This document shows positions 11,940 through 23,040 of a DNA stretch of 64,000 nt, in pieces. Each line of letters starts with the position of its first letter. Positions within the stretch are counted from its first letter, which is position 1. Both the position numbers and the translations under genes were made by a program. Source of the DNA: Oasisia sp. SBJ-2009 (Eukaryota > Annelida > Polychaeta > Sabellida > Siboglinidae); assembly GCA_964017155.1 (NCBI GenBank), contig OZ024856.1, forward strand, positions 47,468,346-47,532,345. Reading direction: 5' to 3'. Under the pieces are notes generated by a model. That model did not search any database and was not told the DNA's origin. It saw only the letters and a list, made by a program, of their open reading frames with translations.

Positions 11940-12766
11940 CGAAAAGTATGTATATTATCTTTACACGAGTATTATAATTGTGTATATTAGTACTTGGTAT
12001 AATTTGCCAGTTGAGTAAATATGGAGGTAATTGCATATAAATATATAAAAATAAAAATTTAAATTCTCGTAACTTTAATATATCTTCTATTTTCAGCAGT
12101 AAAATATTTAGAAAAGTGGTTCTGAATGTGAGTTTATATGTATTTAAAGTCATTATTCACACAACCTTTTATGCTTGAAATTCTATTTCTTTGATATCCC
12201 CAAATCATAATACAATAATTTATATGTGATAATATTAACGTGTTATATAATAACACTTTTATGTCTAGTAATAATACGTTTCAATCTGTTTAGTATGCCA
12301 ATTGTGTTTGTGTTTTTATCGTAGCGGTCCCGCCGCTAGATAAGGGGGGGGGGTGAGGTACCAACCAGAACTACAGTAGCCACTAGCTGCTTAATCTCAT
12401 TCTTTATTACATCCAGAGTATACACACACAAACTCACATGTCAATGCCCGTCCAAACCAGCTACGACACGGAGGCAGCCCAGCCTCACCTCCCAGCCCAA
12501 GCCGGAGGGAAACCCTCCAGCTGCACACCCTGTACTCTGTGTGCGCCTGACAACTCTCAACTGCCTTTACTTTTCTCTTACCCTCTTTTATATCTCAGAT
12601 AGCCTGACTACACATTCAAACTCATTCAAACTAACCAATGAAATTCATAATTCCCGCCCAGCATACACAAAAACAAACGACATGGACTCTGCTACTGATA
12701 AATATAAACATGTGGTTTCCCACCAACTGCCAAGCATATTTAAAGATAACAAACTGACAACCATAC

Positions 12767-12809
<43 letters not shown>

Positions 12810-13495
12810 TAAACTCTCGTTATCTCATCTCTAGTATAAACACCTACTCACTAATTAATTCATAAACTAACATTTATAATAAGCCCTACCATATTTTCTC
12901 CAATTTAGATTACGGGTAGTGCCTAAAGCCAATTCTAGAAAGTTAAATGTATCTACTCTTTCAATAAGTATATCATCTATTTTAAGTGTAAGAGCTTGCA
13001 TACGTTTATAAGGCATACGAAAAACCATGTACTTAGTTTTGCAATTATTTAATAATAACTTATTTATATTTAGCCATTCATTAATTTTTGAAAGTTCTTC
13101 AAATATTTATTACGGTTTCTGTACTTTTATTATTGAGTGTCGTTTTTACTCAGAGAATTTAAAGAGGTAGATAATGTAATATCATCAGCATACAAAAAAT
13201 AAATTGACTAGCTTGTGAAAAATCATTTACACAATTGACAAGTAATAGTGGTCCTAGGACAGAACCTTGTGGGACACCGATTGCTATAGGTCAAATGTCT
13301 TAATTTACTTGATCAATTTAAATATATTGTTTTCTGTTTTGTGACTTTTTGACCAACTGCAAGGCTGAACCATTTAGGCCATAGTATGCTAATTTATTTT
13401 GTAAAATGTTATGGTCAGTAGTGTCAAATGCCTTTGAATGGTCGAGAAATACATTAATTGGTAGAAATTTGTTATCCATCTTAGTCACAATCTAT
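11940..13495 (-). pseudogene. Split non-LTR RT, right-arm mirror copy
   Basis: Reverse complement of 2950-4490 with the same frame damage and the same LTR insertion, so both lesions predate the inverted duplication. The catalytic-motif region lies near 13180 and motif B near 13265. Confidence 0.85.
12320..12872 (-). mobile_element. Solo LTR, right-arm mirror copy
   Basis: Flanked by TTTAT at 12315-12319 and 12873-12877, the complement of the left-arm duplication. Polyadenylation-like and TATA-like motifs are conserved. The (CT)n tract at 12763-12806 differs in composition from the left copy. Confidence 0.65.
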
Positions 13496-13504
13496 CAATT
13501 AGCT

Positions 13505-13735
13505 CAAGCACTAGTTCTTATACACTGCTCATATATACTCAGGATTGCTCAGGGTGCTTTGCCTTTTACTACCTGACAGACCTGTTCAATCAAACACCGT
13601 CTTGACGTCTCCAGGAAGCGTCCAGGGATGCTGTAACTAGGTGCCCAAGGTTTGTCACACAGCAGCACAGGATTCGACCCCAGGTTCTCTTAGTTGAGAG
13701 TCCGAAGATCTAGCCAGTGTCCACTGCGCCACTGC
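13505..13735 (-). mobile_element. tRNA-derived SINE, right-arm mirror copy
   Basis: Mirror of 2700-2945, with the B-box-like complement near 13670 and A-box-like complement near 13722. Small differences (for example TTAGTTGAGAG against CTCTCGAATAAG) show arm divergence. Confidence 0.75.
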
Positions 13736-13809
13736 TATTGTCTGCATCCCACCCACATTCCAGCGACAGTTTCCCCTTGCTACACCTTTCCCATCGCCTA
13801 TGTACATGC

Positions 13810-13882
13810 CTGCGTGCGTGTGTATGTGTTAGTGTGTTAGTGTGTGTGTGTCGGTGTGTGTCGGTGTGTGTCGGTGTGTGTC

Positions 13883-13940
<58 letters not shown>

Positions 13941-14121
13941 CATCTGTACGTACGTGTGTGTGTGTGTGTGTGTAGGTGTCAGTATGTATGTGTGCATGTG
14001 CATGTTCATGTGTGCATAATGCGATTGTTTGCCTATGTGTGCATGTGCATATATGTGTGTGCACCCATATGCGTTTGTGTCTATGTACATGTGTATATGT
14101 GCATGCATACATATACAGTAC

Positions 14122-14179
<58 letters not shown>

Positions 14180-14455
14180 TTGCGTGTGTTGTGAATGTGT
14201 GTGTGTGTGTGGTGTGTGTTGTGTGTGTTGTGTCTATGTGTAGTGTGTGTGATGGGTGGGTGATGTGTGTGTGCGGTGTGTGTGCGGTGTGTGTGCGGCG
14301 TGTGTGCGGCGTGTGTGTGCGTGTGTGTGCGTGTGTGTGCGTGTGTGTGTGTGTGTGTGTGTGCAGTGGGTGCAGTGTGTGCAGTGTGTGCAGTGTGTGG
14401 TGTGGTGTGGTGTGTGTGTGTGCGTGTGTGTGTGGTGTGGTGTGTGTGCATACAA
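13810..14455. repeat. Compound (TG)n microsatellite with arm-specific insertion
   Basis: Mirror of 2080-2632, but 13972-14125 holds about 150 bp of CATGTG/TATGTG-rich sequence with no counterpart in the left arm. Open frames are artefacts. Confidence 0.93.
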
Positions 14456-14639
14456 GCACGAATGCATACGTGGAATTTGAAAACGAATTTTGTTCATCCC
14501 ATTTTCGAATCTTCCATGAGTGCCAGTGTATTGATGAAATCGTCAACATATGTGCATATGTATTGACATAAATTAATATATGTATTAACATAAAGAGCGA
14601 TATATGTATTAACACACAACAATATATTTATTACATTGA

Positions 14640-15085
14640 TTGATGATCGTACAATATATACATATTTTAACAGAGAATCATATCTTCATTTGACATTGAT
14701 TAGTGATCGCAATTATGATATACATAAGAATTAACACAGAATCAGATATTCATTTGACATTAATTGGTGAGCATCATTATAATATACAAGGGAATTAACC
14801 CAGAATCAGATATTCATTTGACATTGATTGATGATCGTAATTATAATATACATAGGAATGAACCCAGAATCAGATATTCATTTGACATTGATTGGTGAGC
14901 ATCATTATAATATACATAGGAATTAACCCAGAATCAGATATTCATTTGACATTGATTGATGATCGTAATTATAATATACACAGGAATTAACACAGAATCA
15001 GATATTCATTTGACATTGATTGACGATCGTAATTATAATATACATAGGAATTAATACAGAATCAGATATTTATTTGACACAGACT
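14640..15085. repeat. 64-bp minisatellite, right arm
   Basis: Mirror of 1445-1890 with the same copy number and near-identical unit order. Confidence 0.9.
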
Positions 15086-15089
15086 GAAG

Positions 15090-15600
15090 ATGACACAATA
15101 TACATAGTATTTACATATTTCCAACACTCGGTGATCGCCCCAGGTGGTCTGCAGTGTGCTGATGACATCCAGATATTACGCATAGTACCGAGAAAACACA
15201 CACTTGTCCATGTTACAAATTAGTTCCAGGATACATCTGTTGCTGGGTCATTTCTAGGGTTGCTTTTAAATGATTTAACTAAATATTGTAATGTTTTAAT
15301 TTCTCTGTAAATTTATTATTATTATTGTACTGTAACCCGCAATAGAGCACCGTACGTGTGATTATGGCGCTATATAAATATTGTATTTTATTATTATTAT
15401 TACACAATGACTGAAGTGCAACCTACTGTCTATATGGGTAGGTTTTGTCTTGAGTCAACATAGATGTATTACACTGTGACTGAAGTACAACATGCATAGA
15501 TACTTATTTGTCCATGTTGAAGGTGGCAACCCTAGTTGTACATTATGGTCACTAGGTGGCACCAATGCCACTATGTGTGCTAAATATAACCTCAGACCGA
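15090..15600. other. Right-arm stretch mirroring 950-1440, no gene
   Basis: Contains the (ATT)n-flanked SINE-tail-like segment near 15310-15400 and no supported gene. Confidence 0.4.
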
Positions 15601-17757
15601 ACTCGCGAACCATGTGATTTATCAAGCAGCTTTTAGTATATAAACATACAGTTGGCTTTTAACAGTAGGGACAACCGACTTTCGAATATCGTTGGTAAAA
15701 CCCATCGATAGACAGTTTGTTGACTGGGTTGGCTGAGTCAGCTGTCATTGACGTTGCAGTATCCTTTCAAAGAACTAATTCTGCATTCCATGCACCGTTT
15801 TTATGGTCTATTTCTATAGCTGGACTTGGGCCCTGCTGCAGTGTTTTCTACTGTAGCTGGTACTACATATAATGATTGTATAACCTCGTATTTCAGAAAC
15901 ACACACATTCTGTTTCACCCACGATAACACCAGCTGTCACTTGAGCCTCGAAGACTTTGATGCGTTGAAAATATGATGTTAATACATTGCAAAAACGTTA
16001 GATGCAAAAAGTATAGCAAGTACTAGAAAAAAAGTCTAGTCCGAGCATGAATTGGCATAGATCGCCCACCAGTAATTGTTGTTGTTGTTGTTTTTCTGCA
16101 CCGACCTTTTTTCTCATGCCAAATGTCTGCGTTGTTTCAAAGTTATCTACTGTGATTTTCCATTAAAATATACATTTGGCACTCAATAGTCCATCAACAG
16201 ATAGTTTGTAGATCGGATTGACAACGCGTCAGCATTCATTAACGTTGAAGTATCATTTCTAAGTATGTTTGTTTCCGTCAACCACAAGTGAACAATTTGG
16301 CTTTCAAAAAGATTTCCAAATGGAATTGTCCGCAGGAGAAGTGACATTTGTGGCACATTTCTACCGCAAGAATTAGACTCTGCTTCAATGTTTTCTACTT
16401 CAGTGTAACAACCATCAGTTATTTCAATATAGATCGATTTTTGAGCAATATGTAAATTCTATAACACCTGCGATATTACCAGCTGCCATATTTGCGTTGA
16501 AAAAGCGTTGATGCGTTGAAAACGGAACGTTGATACAAGAACTAGCAAGACTAGTCAAAGTTTAGCCCAGGTGACCGATACGGTTGTTGAATTCATAGAG
16601 ATCTTACATCAGTAAATGTCTTTATTTTGTTTCTTGTTATATCTTTTTATTTTCTCTGCCGACACACGAACCTTTTCCATGCCAAATGTACGCATTGTTT
16701 TTACGTGGTGTCTACTGTGGTTTACCATTTAAACATGCTATAGGCTCTAGTAGGGATAATCCGCTTTCAACTATCACCAGGGAAGTTCCATCAATAAACA
16801 GTCTGTTAACCTGGTTGGCAACGTATCATCATTCGTTGATGTTGAAATATCAATTATGTCTGATATCCGTTCGCTGTTATACAGACAAGTAAACATTATT
16901 TCTGCTATCAAATACATATCTGCAGGATAAATGAAATGTTTGTTTTATTTCTACCGCTGGATTTAGGTTCTGCTGCATTGTTTTCTACCTTATTGTGACA
17001 AAAAGTGTTGAAGTGTCAAGAACCTGTACCACAAGGCAGTGGTTTACAACTCTGCAAGGCAGGGGCGTCAAACTCCCTGAGGTATTGCAATACCTGAGGT
17101 ACTGCAATACCTGCATACCTAGTATTACCTAGTAGCAGTATCGTTGATGCGTTGAAAACGGAACGTTGATACAAGAACTAGCAAGACTAGTCAAAGTTTA
17201 GCCCAGGTGACTGATACGATTGTTGAATTCATATAGATCTTACATCAGTAAATGTCTTTATTTTGTTACTTGTTATATCTTTTTATTTTCTCTGCCGACA
17301 CACGAACCTTTTCCATGCCAAATGTACGCATTGTTTCTACGTGGTGTCTACTGTGGTTTACCATTTAAACATGCAATAGGCTCTAGTAGGGATAATCCGC
17401 TTTCAACTATCACCAGGGAAGTTCCATCAATAAACAGTCTGTTAACCTGGTTGGCAACGTATCATCATTCGTTGATGTTGAAATATCAATTATGTCTGAT
17501 ATCCGTTCGCTGTTATACAGACAAGCAAACATTATTTCTGCTATCAAATACATATCTGCAGGATAAATGAAATGTTTGTTTTATTTCTACCGCTGGATTT
17601 AGGTTCTGCTGCATTGTTTTCTACCTTAGTGTGACAAAAAGTGTTGAAGTGTCAAGAACCTGTACCACAAGGCAGTGTTTTACAACTCTGCAAGGCAGGG
17701 GCGTCAAACTCCCTGAGGTATTGCAATACCTGCATACCTAGTATTACATATTAGCAG
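15600..17757. repeat. Array of four diverged ~0.55-0.64 kb tandem units
   Basis: The landmark GATGCGTTGAAAA occurs at 15959, 16510 and 17146 (spacings 551 and 636 bp). Each unit also carries, in order, a CATGCCAAATGT-like block, a CAACAGACAGTTTGTT-like block and a TTTCTACCGCTGGA-like block followed by TTCTGCTGCATTGTTTTCTAC. The last two units (16507-17142 and 17143-17757) are nearly identical. The first two are far more diverged and lie inside the right arm, so the array spans the visible palindrome end at 16530. Confidence 0.85.
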
Positions 17758-19320
17758 CCACATCACCTGGCTGCCAGTAAATTGCACTGGGGCTGTCTGT
17801 GTCAGTTGGAGTTTAGGCCTGGTGACCAATACAGTTGCTGAACAAGGCCTTTGAAGGAAGCATATAAACGAAACATTGCAAAAGCAGCACAACACCAGAA
17901 GGCACCAGGACAGAATGGCAGAAACCAGAGGCATATTACGTTGATGGTTGCGCTCTGCCATGTCATTAAATTGCCAACTGGCACAAAAACTGCACTATTT
18001 TGAATGTAATTTGCAAGTGAGGCTGAATAGTTCCTAACACCATACATGTTCAAAAGACTAAGCATAGCCTGGAAAGGCGCGCATTTTTGTTGTTGTGCTC
18101 AATATTTAGAACACTCCAGACGATCAAGAGAAACTACAGCAACCTTTCGTTTAAAAACTTCAAGTGATTCATTCAAATGCATTTCCCCAAGTCTTCGGTG
18201 GTCCCCTAGCTGCTTGAGCAAATACTTGCACGTGATATAGGAATAGATCATTGTAATACCACAGTCGTTAGTGAGTCTCGCTTTTGAAAGTGGATGGATG
18301 TGGCGTCAGACTGATTCGCAGTCTTGTTACTCTGTACATTGTTTGTACTCATACACATGTGTATATCTTTGGGTTGGCACGTATGATATAATGCTCCGAC
18401 TTCTGGAGAAACAACAGACGTGATTCGCAGTCTTAATTTGCCAGCGTCGCAGTCAGGCAAATGAGCATCGTACGGAGCTATCTCAGATTAGGTCCAGCCT
18501 CCATACTGGACATATTGTTGTGGCTTTTCTTCTGCTGCTGTCTGTGTTTAAGTGCTCAGTGCCAACCCACGCCTCCACTTCCCTCTCTCAACATACAGTA
18601 GTAATACAAAAATCTTAGCAGGCGAGGGAACCCCGAGGTGGCACAGAAGGGAAATGCAATTTGGAATAAATCTGTTTTTATGAAAGGCGGCTGTAGCCTG
18701 GTGATGTTTAAGTCAGATGGAACCATACGTTGGGCACAACTGCAAAAAATTACGCTTTATCCAAGGGTAAACTTAGCGACTTGGCAATGGTGCTAGTGAC
18801 ATATGTAGACATACAAGTAAGCATGTACCACTTGCACTACATTTGTATCTTGGATATAACACTGTATGAAGATAAGTTAAGTTAAGAACTGCCTTCTGGT
18901 GTTGTGCTGTCACATAAACGTCAATGAATCACTTCAGGAAACATATAAGGTTTTGTGTTTTTTGCTCTTTCAATACATCAAGGAAGGCTACTTTATATGT
19001 AGCATCTATGGAGATCTTATACATCTGTCACTACACTCATGTACGGGGATCAGATACATTAAATATGCCCTACCAGGGTCGTCACTCATGGAAGCTTTCA
19101 AAATTCCCTGACTTTTCTCTGACTCAAGGTTTCATTTTTGCTGACCATGCTGGCTGAACAATCATGAAAATGTATGCACGATATACATGTAATTAGCAAT
19201 TAACTTACAAAATGTAATAAGTGTTCGATGCCCACTCAGATTGCCTAGTTCAATTCCTATGCCAGTGAATGACACAAAGTCATTGACATAACAACATTAT
19301 CAAGGCATGATCTGAGGCTT
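17758..19320. other. No recognised gene; fragment of a CCCTGAC-rich repeat at 19075-19160
   Basis: Mostly apparently unique sequence with only short chance frames. At 19074-19130 a segment with TACCAGGGTC and CCCTGACTTTTCTCTGAC matches the ends of the repeat described at 19425-19612. Confidence 0.45.
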
Positions 19321-20030
19321 CATCATTGTGGGCTCTGTGGATTTTTAATTTATTATTTATTAAAACAGCATAAGTTTGTGGTATCAACATTGTTTCACAG
19401 GATTGTTATGCGTAATGAATTCGAGTTTGTGGCATCGCGGCGTTATGTGTATGACATAAGAAAGTCAAATTTCCCTGACTTTCAAGGGATTTTCCTGTAT
19501 TTCCCTGAATTTTTCTCAAAATCTTAAATTTCCCTGACCTAGCACAAAATTCCATGACTTTCCCCTGACCTTGAATTTCTCTGACTTTTCCCATGTCTAC
19601 CAGGGTCAATACTACAGAAACACAGAAGGTTATGTTTATTTGATTTTTTTACTTTTTTTTAACACTACAGAAACACAGAGGGTTTTTTTTTTTTAAATAC
19701 TTTTTTCTACTCTACAGAAACACAGAGGTTTTTTTTTTTTTACTTTTTTTTACTTTTTTTAACACCACAGAAACACAAAGGGTTATTGTTTTACTTCTGG
19801 TCAACAAAACACATGAAACAAGACCAGTGTTGTAATCACTTCTCATCAGCCTCTATATGTGTAATAACTACACAATATGTTCGTTTTTTCAACGCATCAT
19901 CAACACAGGACTATTTCTTCAATGCATGACTTGAACAGTGCTATTTTTTTTAGTTTGTTTAGATTTTCAACGCATCACATAAACAAACATATCGGTTTTT
20001 TTAAATTTTTATATGTGATATATGTATATA
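19320..20030. repeat. Tandem array unit A (partial), left of the pogo element
   Basis: Homologous, in the same order, to 23565-24322 and 24845-25490: TTATTAAAACAGCATA, then the CCCTGAC-rich segment, T-rich units with CTACAGAAACACAGAG, then TTTTCAACGCATCA. It ends at the TA at 20029-20030 where the transposon inserted. Confidence 0.85.
19425..19612 (-). repeat. CCCTGAC/GTCAGGG-rich dispersed repeat
   Basis: A run of imperfect TTTCCCTGACTTT steps ending in CCATGTCTACCAGGGTCAA. Recurs at 23690-23862 and 24960-25138. The minus-strand frame (GKVREIQGQGK pattern) is a repeat artefact. Confidence 0.7.
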
Positions 20031-20039
20031 GAGTAAGGT

Positions 20040-20110
20040 GGGGGCATAGCACACAGGGTGGGGCATAGCGCCCATACCTCTATTTTGGCGAATATTGCTT
20101 TTAGTGGCTC
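20040..20110. promoter_or_regulatory. Left subterminal GGGCATAGCGC repeats
   Basis: GGGGCATAGCGC-type motifs at about 20043 and 20062, then again at 20400 and 20425, with an inverted copy at about 20443. Right-end counterparts lie at 22818, 22842 and 23020. Repeated subterminal motifs of this kind in DNA transposons are usually transposase binding sites; this role is inferred. Confidence 0.5.
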
Positions 20111-20535
20111 CATATAGCGACCAAATGATTCCTTTCTGCATCCCGACGCCACGTAAGCGTGCTTTTGCTGAATATAATCGAGCGCGATGTAAGTATATCT
20201 CTTTTACTGTTTCATGGTCATTTGTTATAAAATCGCTTCCATGTTCATGAATAAAGTGACGCTAAATAGCTACGAACTTTTAAAAACTTCGCATAGCTTT
20301 CTAAACTATGTCATATAACCTACATTTCCATGGCCTCAGATACGGCGAGCGATAACAGACAATGTCATAAATGACAAATCCTCGGAGTGGTCGCCGATGG
20401 GGCATAGCGCCACCTGTGCATTGGGGCAAAGCGCACATCCCTGTGCGCTATGCCCCATGCGTAAGTTGGTATAAACATATAATTGTGTATTCATTTTAGA
20501 TGGCATATCGTTCTGTAAATACAATATAAATTATA

Positions 20536-20620
20536 TGTGTGTGTGTGTGTGTGTGTGTGCGTGTGTGCGTGCGTGCGTGCGTGCGTGCGTGTGTGTGCCT
20601 GTATGTGCGTGAGTGCGTTC
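20536..20620. repeat. (TG)n/(CGTG)n microsatellite in transposon 5' region
   Basis: TG dinucleotides passing into GTGCGTGC steps, directly before the GTAAGT array. Confidence 0.9.
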
Positions 20621-20628
20621 GTGCGTGT

Positions 20629-20730
20629 GTAAGTGTAAGTGTAAGTGTAAGTGTAAGTGTAAGTGTAAGTGTAAGTGTAAGTGTAAGTGTAAGTGTAAGT
20701 GTAAGTGTAAGTGTAAGTGTAAGTGTAAGT
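20629..20730 (+). repeat. 17 perfect copies of GTAAGT
   Basis: Exactly 102 bp of the hexamer GTAAGT, which matches the consensus eukaryotic 5' splice site. It sits about 160 bp upstream of the transposase start and upstream of a plausible acceptor (TTTATATTTTAG ending at 20879). It may act as a multi-donor 5' splice region or be a neutral microsatellite. Confidence 0.9.
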
Positions 20731-20889
20731 GTGTGTTTGCGTTTAGCACACACACTGAAACACACACACGAAATATGATGTATACAATAATGTTTGCCTG
20801 TTAACTTTATTAGTATAATTAACTTGTTACATGTTCTTTTGATAGTTATATGGCTAACTGACAGCATTTATATTTTAGATTGAGAAACT

Positions 20890-22638
20890 ATGGTTCGGAA
20901 GTATAAAAGAAAAACTACGCAGGGGAGGTACGGATCTGAAAGACTGTCGTTGGCTGTAGCGGCTGCCCGTGAAGGACAGAGCATTCGTGGTGCTGGGGCA
21001 GATTATGGAATCCCGAGGCGAACCCTAATACGCCACTGCTCTGGCAATGTACGTCGACCTGGTGTTATCGCGATGGGCAGCAAGCGTTGCGTGTTTTCAA
21101 GCGCCTTTGAAGCGGAATTAGTACAGTACGCGAAGGAGATGTCCAAGAAGATGTACGGGTTGACAACGATCGACGTCAGGCGTTTGGCATACGCTGTTGC
21201 GGCGAAATTGGGGGTACATCATCAATTTGATGATGGGCGTGGACTAGCCGGAAAAGACTGGTTGTCTAACTTCATGAGGCGCCTCCCAGAGTTATCGATT
21301 CGTGTACCGATCTCTACTAGCCTGGCCCGCATAGAAGGTTTCAACCGCGAAGCAGTTAAGGCGTTTTTGCGTTGTACAAAGACGTCTTGAAAGAAGGGGA
21401 TCACAGAGCTACTGCCATTTGGAACTGTGACGAAACAGGCTTCAGGACGGTGACGAAGGCGGCGAAAGTCTTGTGTCAAACAGGAACGAGGCAGGTGCGA
21501 AAGGCTTCAAGCGGTGAGCGTGGAAAGAATATCACCGCGCTGTGCTGTGTCAGTGTTGCCGGGTCTTACATCCCGCCGCTGTTTGTCTTTCCTCGCAAGA
21601 GAATGGTGATGTCGCTGATGAATGGTGCTCCTGCTGGATCGATTGGTGCGGTGAATGAACGTGGTTCGGGGTATATCGACGGAGCTCTATTCATGAAGTG
21701 GCTCAAACACTTCGTCGAGATTACGGGATGCACCAAAGAGCATCCACATCTGCTTCTGTTGGACGGACACGAAAGCCATAAGACCCTCGAGGCAATCAAC
21801 TTCGGCAGGGAACATGGGGTCATCATGCTGCCATTTCCGCCGCACTGTACCCACCGACTTCAGCCGCTCGACCGAACATTCTTTAAGTCTCTGAAGTCCG
21901 CATTCAGCCGATCGGGCGACAACTGGCTAACATCGAACAGGGGACGAGCCATCACACAGTATGAGGTGATCGCACTGTTTGAGCGAGCGTACAGCTGTAC
22001 TGCTACAATACAGACTGCCGTCAATGGATTTGCGACCAGCGGCTTATGGCCGAACAATGACAGCAAATCAGACGCCGAATTCGAGATCCTTGAGTTGTCA
22101 TCCCACCCTCCCCAAGTCGCAGCCGTGGGTGAATTCGTTACTGGGGTGACCGACACCCAAAACACCACCTCTCTATCTACTGACCCGACTATGACTACAA
22201 GCCATGATGACACCGAACACGCAGTCTTCACAGAAGCTGCGAGCGCACCAGATGTCGACACCAGTCCGGTACCCTCTGAAGATGGCATTCGTGCAGTCAT
22301 TCCTGACGTCCTCGCCATACAAGCTTGCTGCGGAGAAGAAACGTAAAGCGAGAACGCCGAAACAGCCGCTGGTGGCAAAGAAAACTCGAAACGTCAGGTG
22401 TGAACAACAGCCAACTCCTGGTCCGTCCGGGCTTTCCAGGGTGCCACCACGGGGCAACACAAAGCAAATCAACGGCGATGAAGATACACAATGTGTCGTG
22501 TGCTGCGAGCCTTACGCAAACAGCAAATCCAGGGAGGTCTGGCTGCAGTGCCTGAGCTGCAAGAAATGGGCACACGCCGCATGCACTGCAGGCGACCCAT
22601 ACTACACCTGTCACAATTGTGAATCAGACTCAGATTAG
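20890..22638 (+). pseudogene. Pogo-type transposase with C-terminal PHD finger (two frame breaks)
   Basis: Cut-and-paste transposase. Three frames join into one protein: 20890-21375, 21372 to about 22310, then about 22310-22638. The N-terminus has a pipsqueak/CENP-B-type helix-turn-helix (AREGQSIRGAGADYGIPRRT). The DDE catalytic core shows NCDETG (~21429), LLLDGHESH (~21762) and HRLQPLDRTFF (~21869); the last two acidic residues are 35 apart, that is DD35D. The C-terminus has a basic, NLS-like KKRKART stretch and then CVVC-WLQCLSCKKWAHAAC-YTCHNC, a PHD-type zinc finger. A one-base loss in a T-run near 21368 and a one-base gain near 22310 break the frame; they could be real or sequencing errors. 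AATAAA follows at 22732. Confidence 0.9.
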
Positions 22639-23040
22639 AACTAATCTGGACAAAACATTGTCATAGCACACAGCAAAATGAACTGTTTCCTTGTGGAACT
22701 ATCGTTAGTTGTTCGTTTATGTAGTGCATTAAATAAAGTTTTGTATTTTTGTTGGTATATGTTTTTGTAGCCTATTTGTAAAAACAAAAACATGCATGCA
22801 ATTCCATATGGCCCATCCCTGTGCGCTTTGCCCCGCCCACGGGGCAAAGCGCCCAAATTGAGTCGGTGCGCATAATTAATCACACAGCAAAAACATATTA
22901 CTCGAATCGTGCCAAATTTGTACGACATATACTCAATATAGTTAGTGACATATTGTATATATTTGTTATTATATTCCAGTAAGTAAAGCCAACATATGAT
23001 ACAATGTGTGTTACCCTGTGCGCTATGCCCCACCCTACTC
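22639..23040. other. Transposon 3' UTR and right terminal region
   Basis: AATAAA at 22732, then a palindromic GTGCGCTTTGCCCC / GGGGCAAAGCGC pair at 22816-22855, and the right TIR at 23015-23040. Confidence 0.8.

Larger units (their letters stand above)
1..16530. repeat. Giant inverted repeat (imperfect palindrome), ~7 kb arms
   Basis: Base 1 pairs with base 16530, and bases 5671-5680 pair with 10817-10826, so one arm is the reverse complement of the other along almost its full length. Arms are 1-6950 and 9338-16530, and the non-matching spacer is 6951-9337. Every feature in the left arm recurs in reverse order and orientation in the right. Unique stretches differ by scattered substitutions (roughly 1% by eye); microsatellites differ strongly in length. 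The left arm reaches the window edge, so the true outer end may lie outside. It could be a giant foldback-type element, an inverted segmental duplication, or in part an assembly effect. Confidence 0.95.
20031..23040 (+). mobile_element. Complete pogo/Tigger-like DNA transposon, 3.0 kb
   Basis: Terminal inverted repeats start GAGTAAGGTGGGG at 20031 and end CCCCACCCTACTC at 23040; they differ by about one substitution plus one extra G. Both sides are flanked by TA (20029-20030 and 23041-23042), the target duplication of Tc1/mariner/pogo elements. The sequence of the left flank joined to the right flank through one TA occurs uninterrupted at 24315-24332, which is an empty site. Inside is one transposase gene, AATAAA at 22732, and copies of GGGGCATAGCGC / GGGGCAAAGCGC near both ends. 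The transposase has two frame breaks, so this copy is probably non-autonomous now. Confidence 0.95.

Noticed and set aside
1..16530. Dismissing the giant palindrome as an assembly chimera
   Set aside because: Not accepted outright, because the arms differ by substitutions and by a 150-bp insertion. It remains possible if two haplotypes were joined, so it is kept as a caveat.
19406..19609. GKVREIQGQGK-type small protein (also 24910-25140)
   Set aside because: Translation of a CCCTGAC-type dispersed repeat; the periodic peptide follows from the DNA repeat.
21860..22378. 172-codon antisense ORF in the transposon
   Set aside because: Antisense of the transposase coding region, no recognisable domain.
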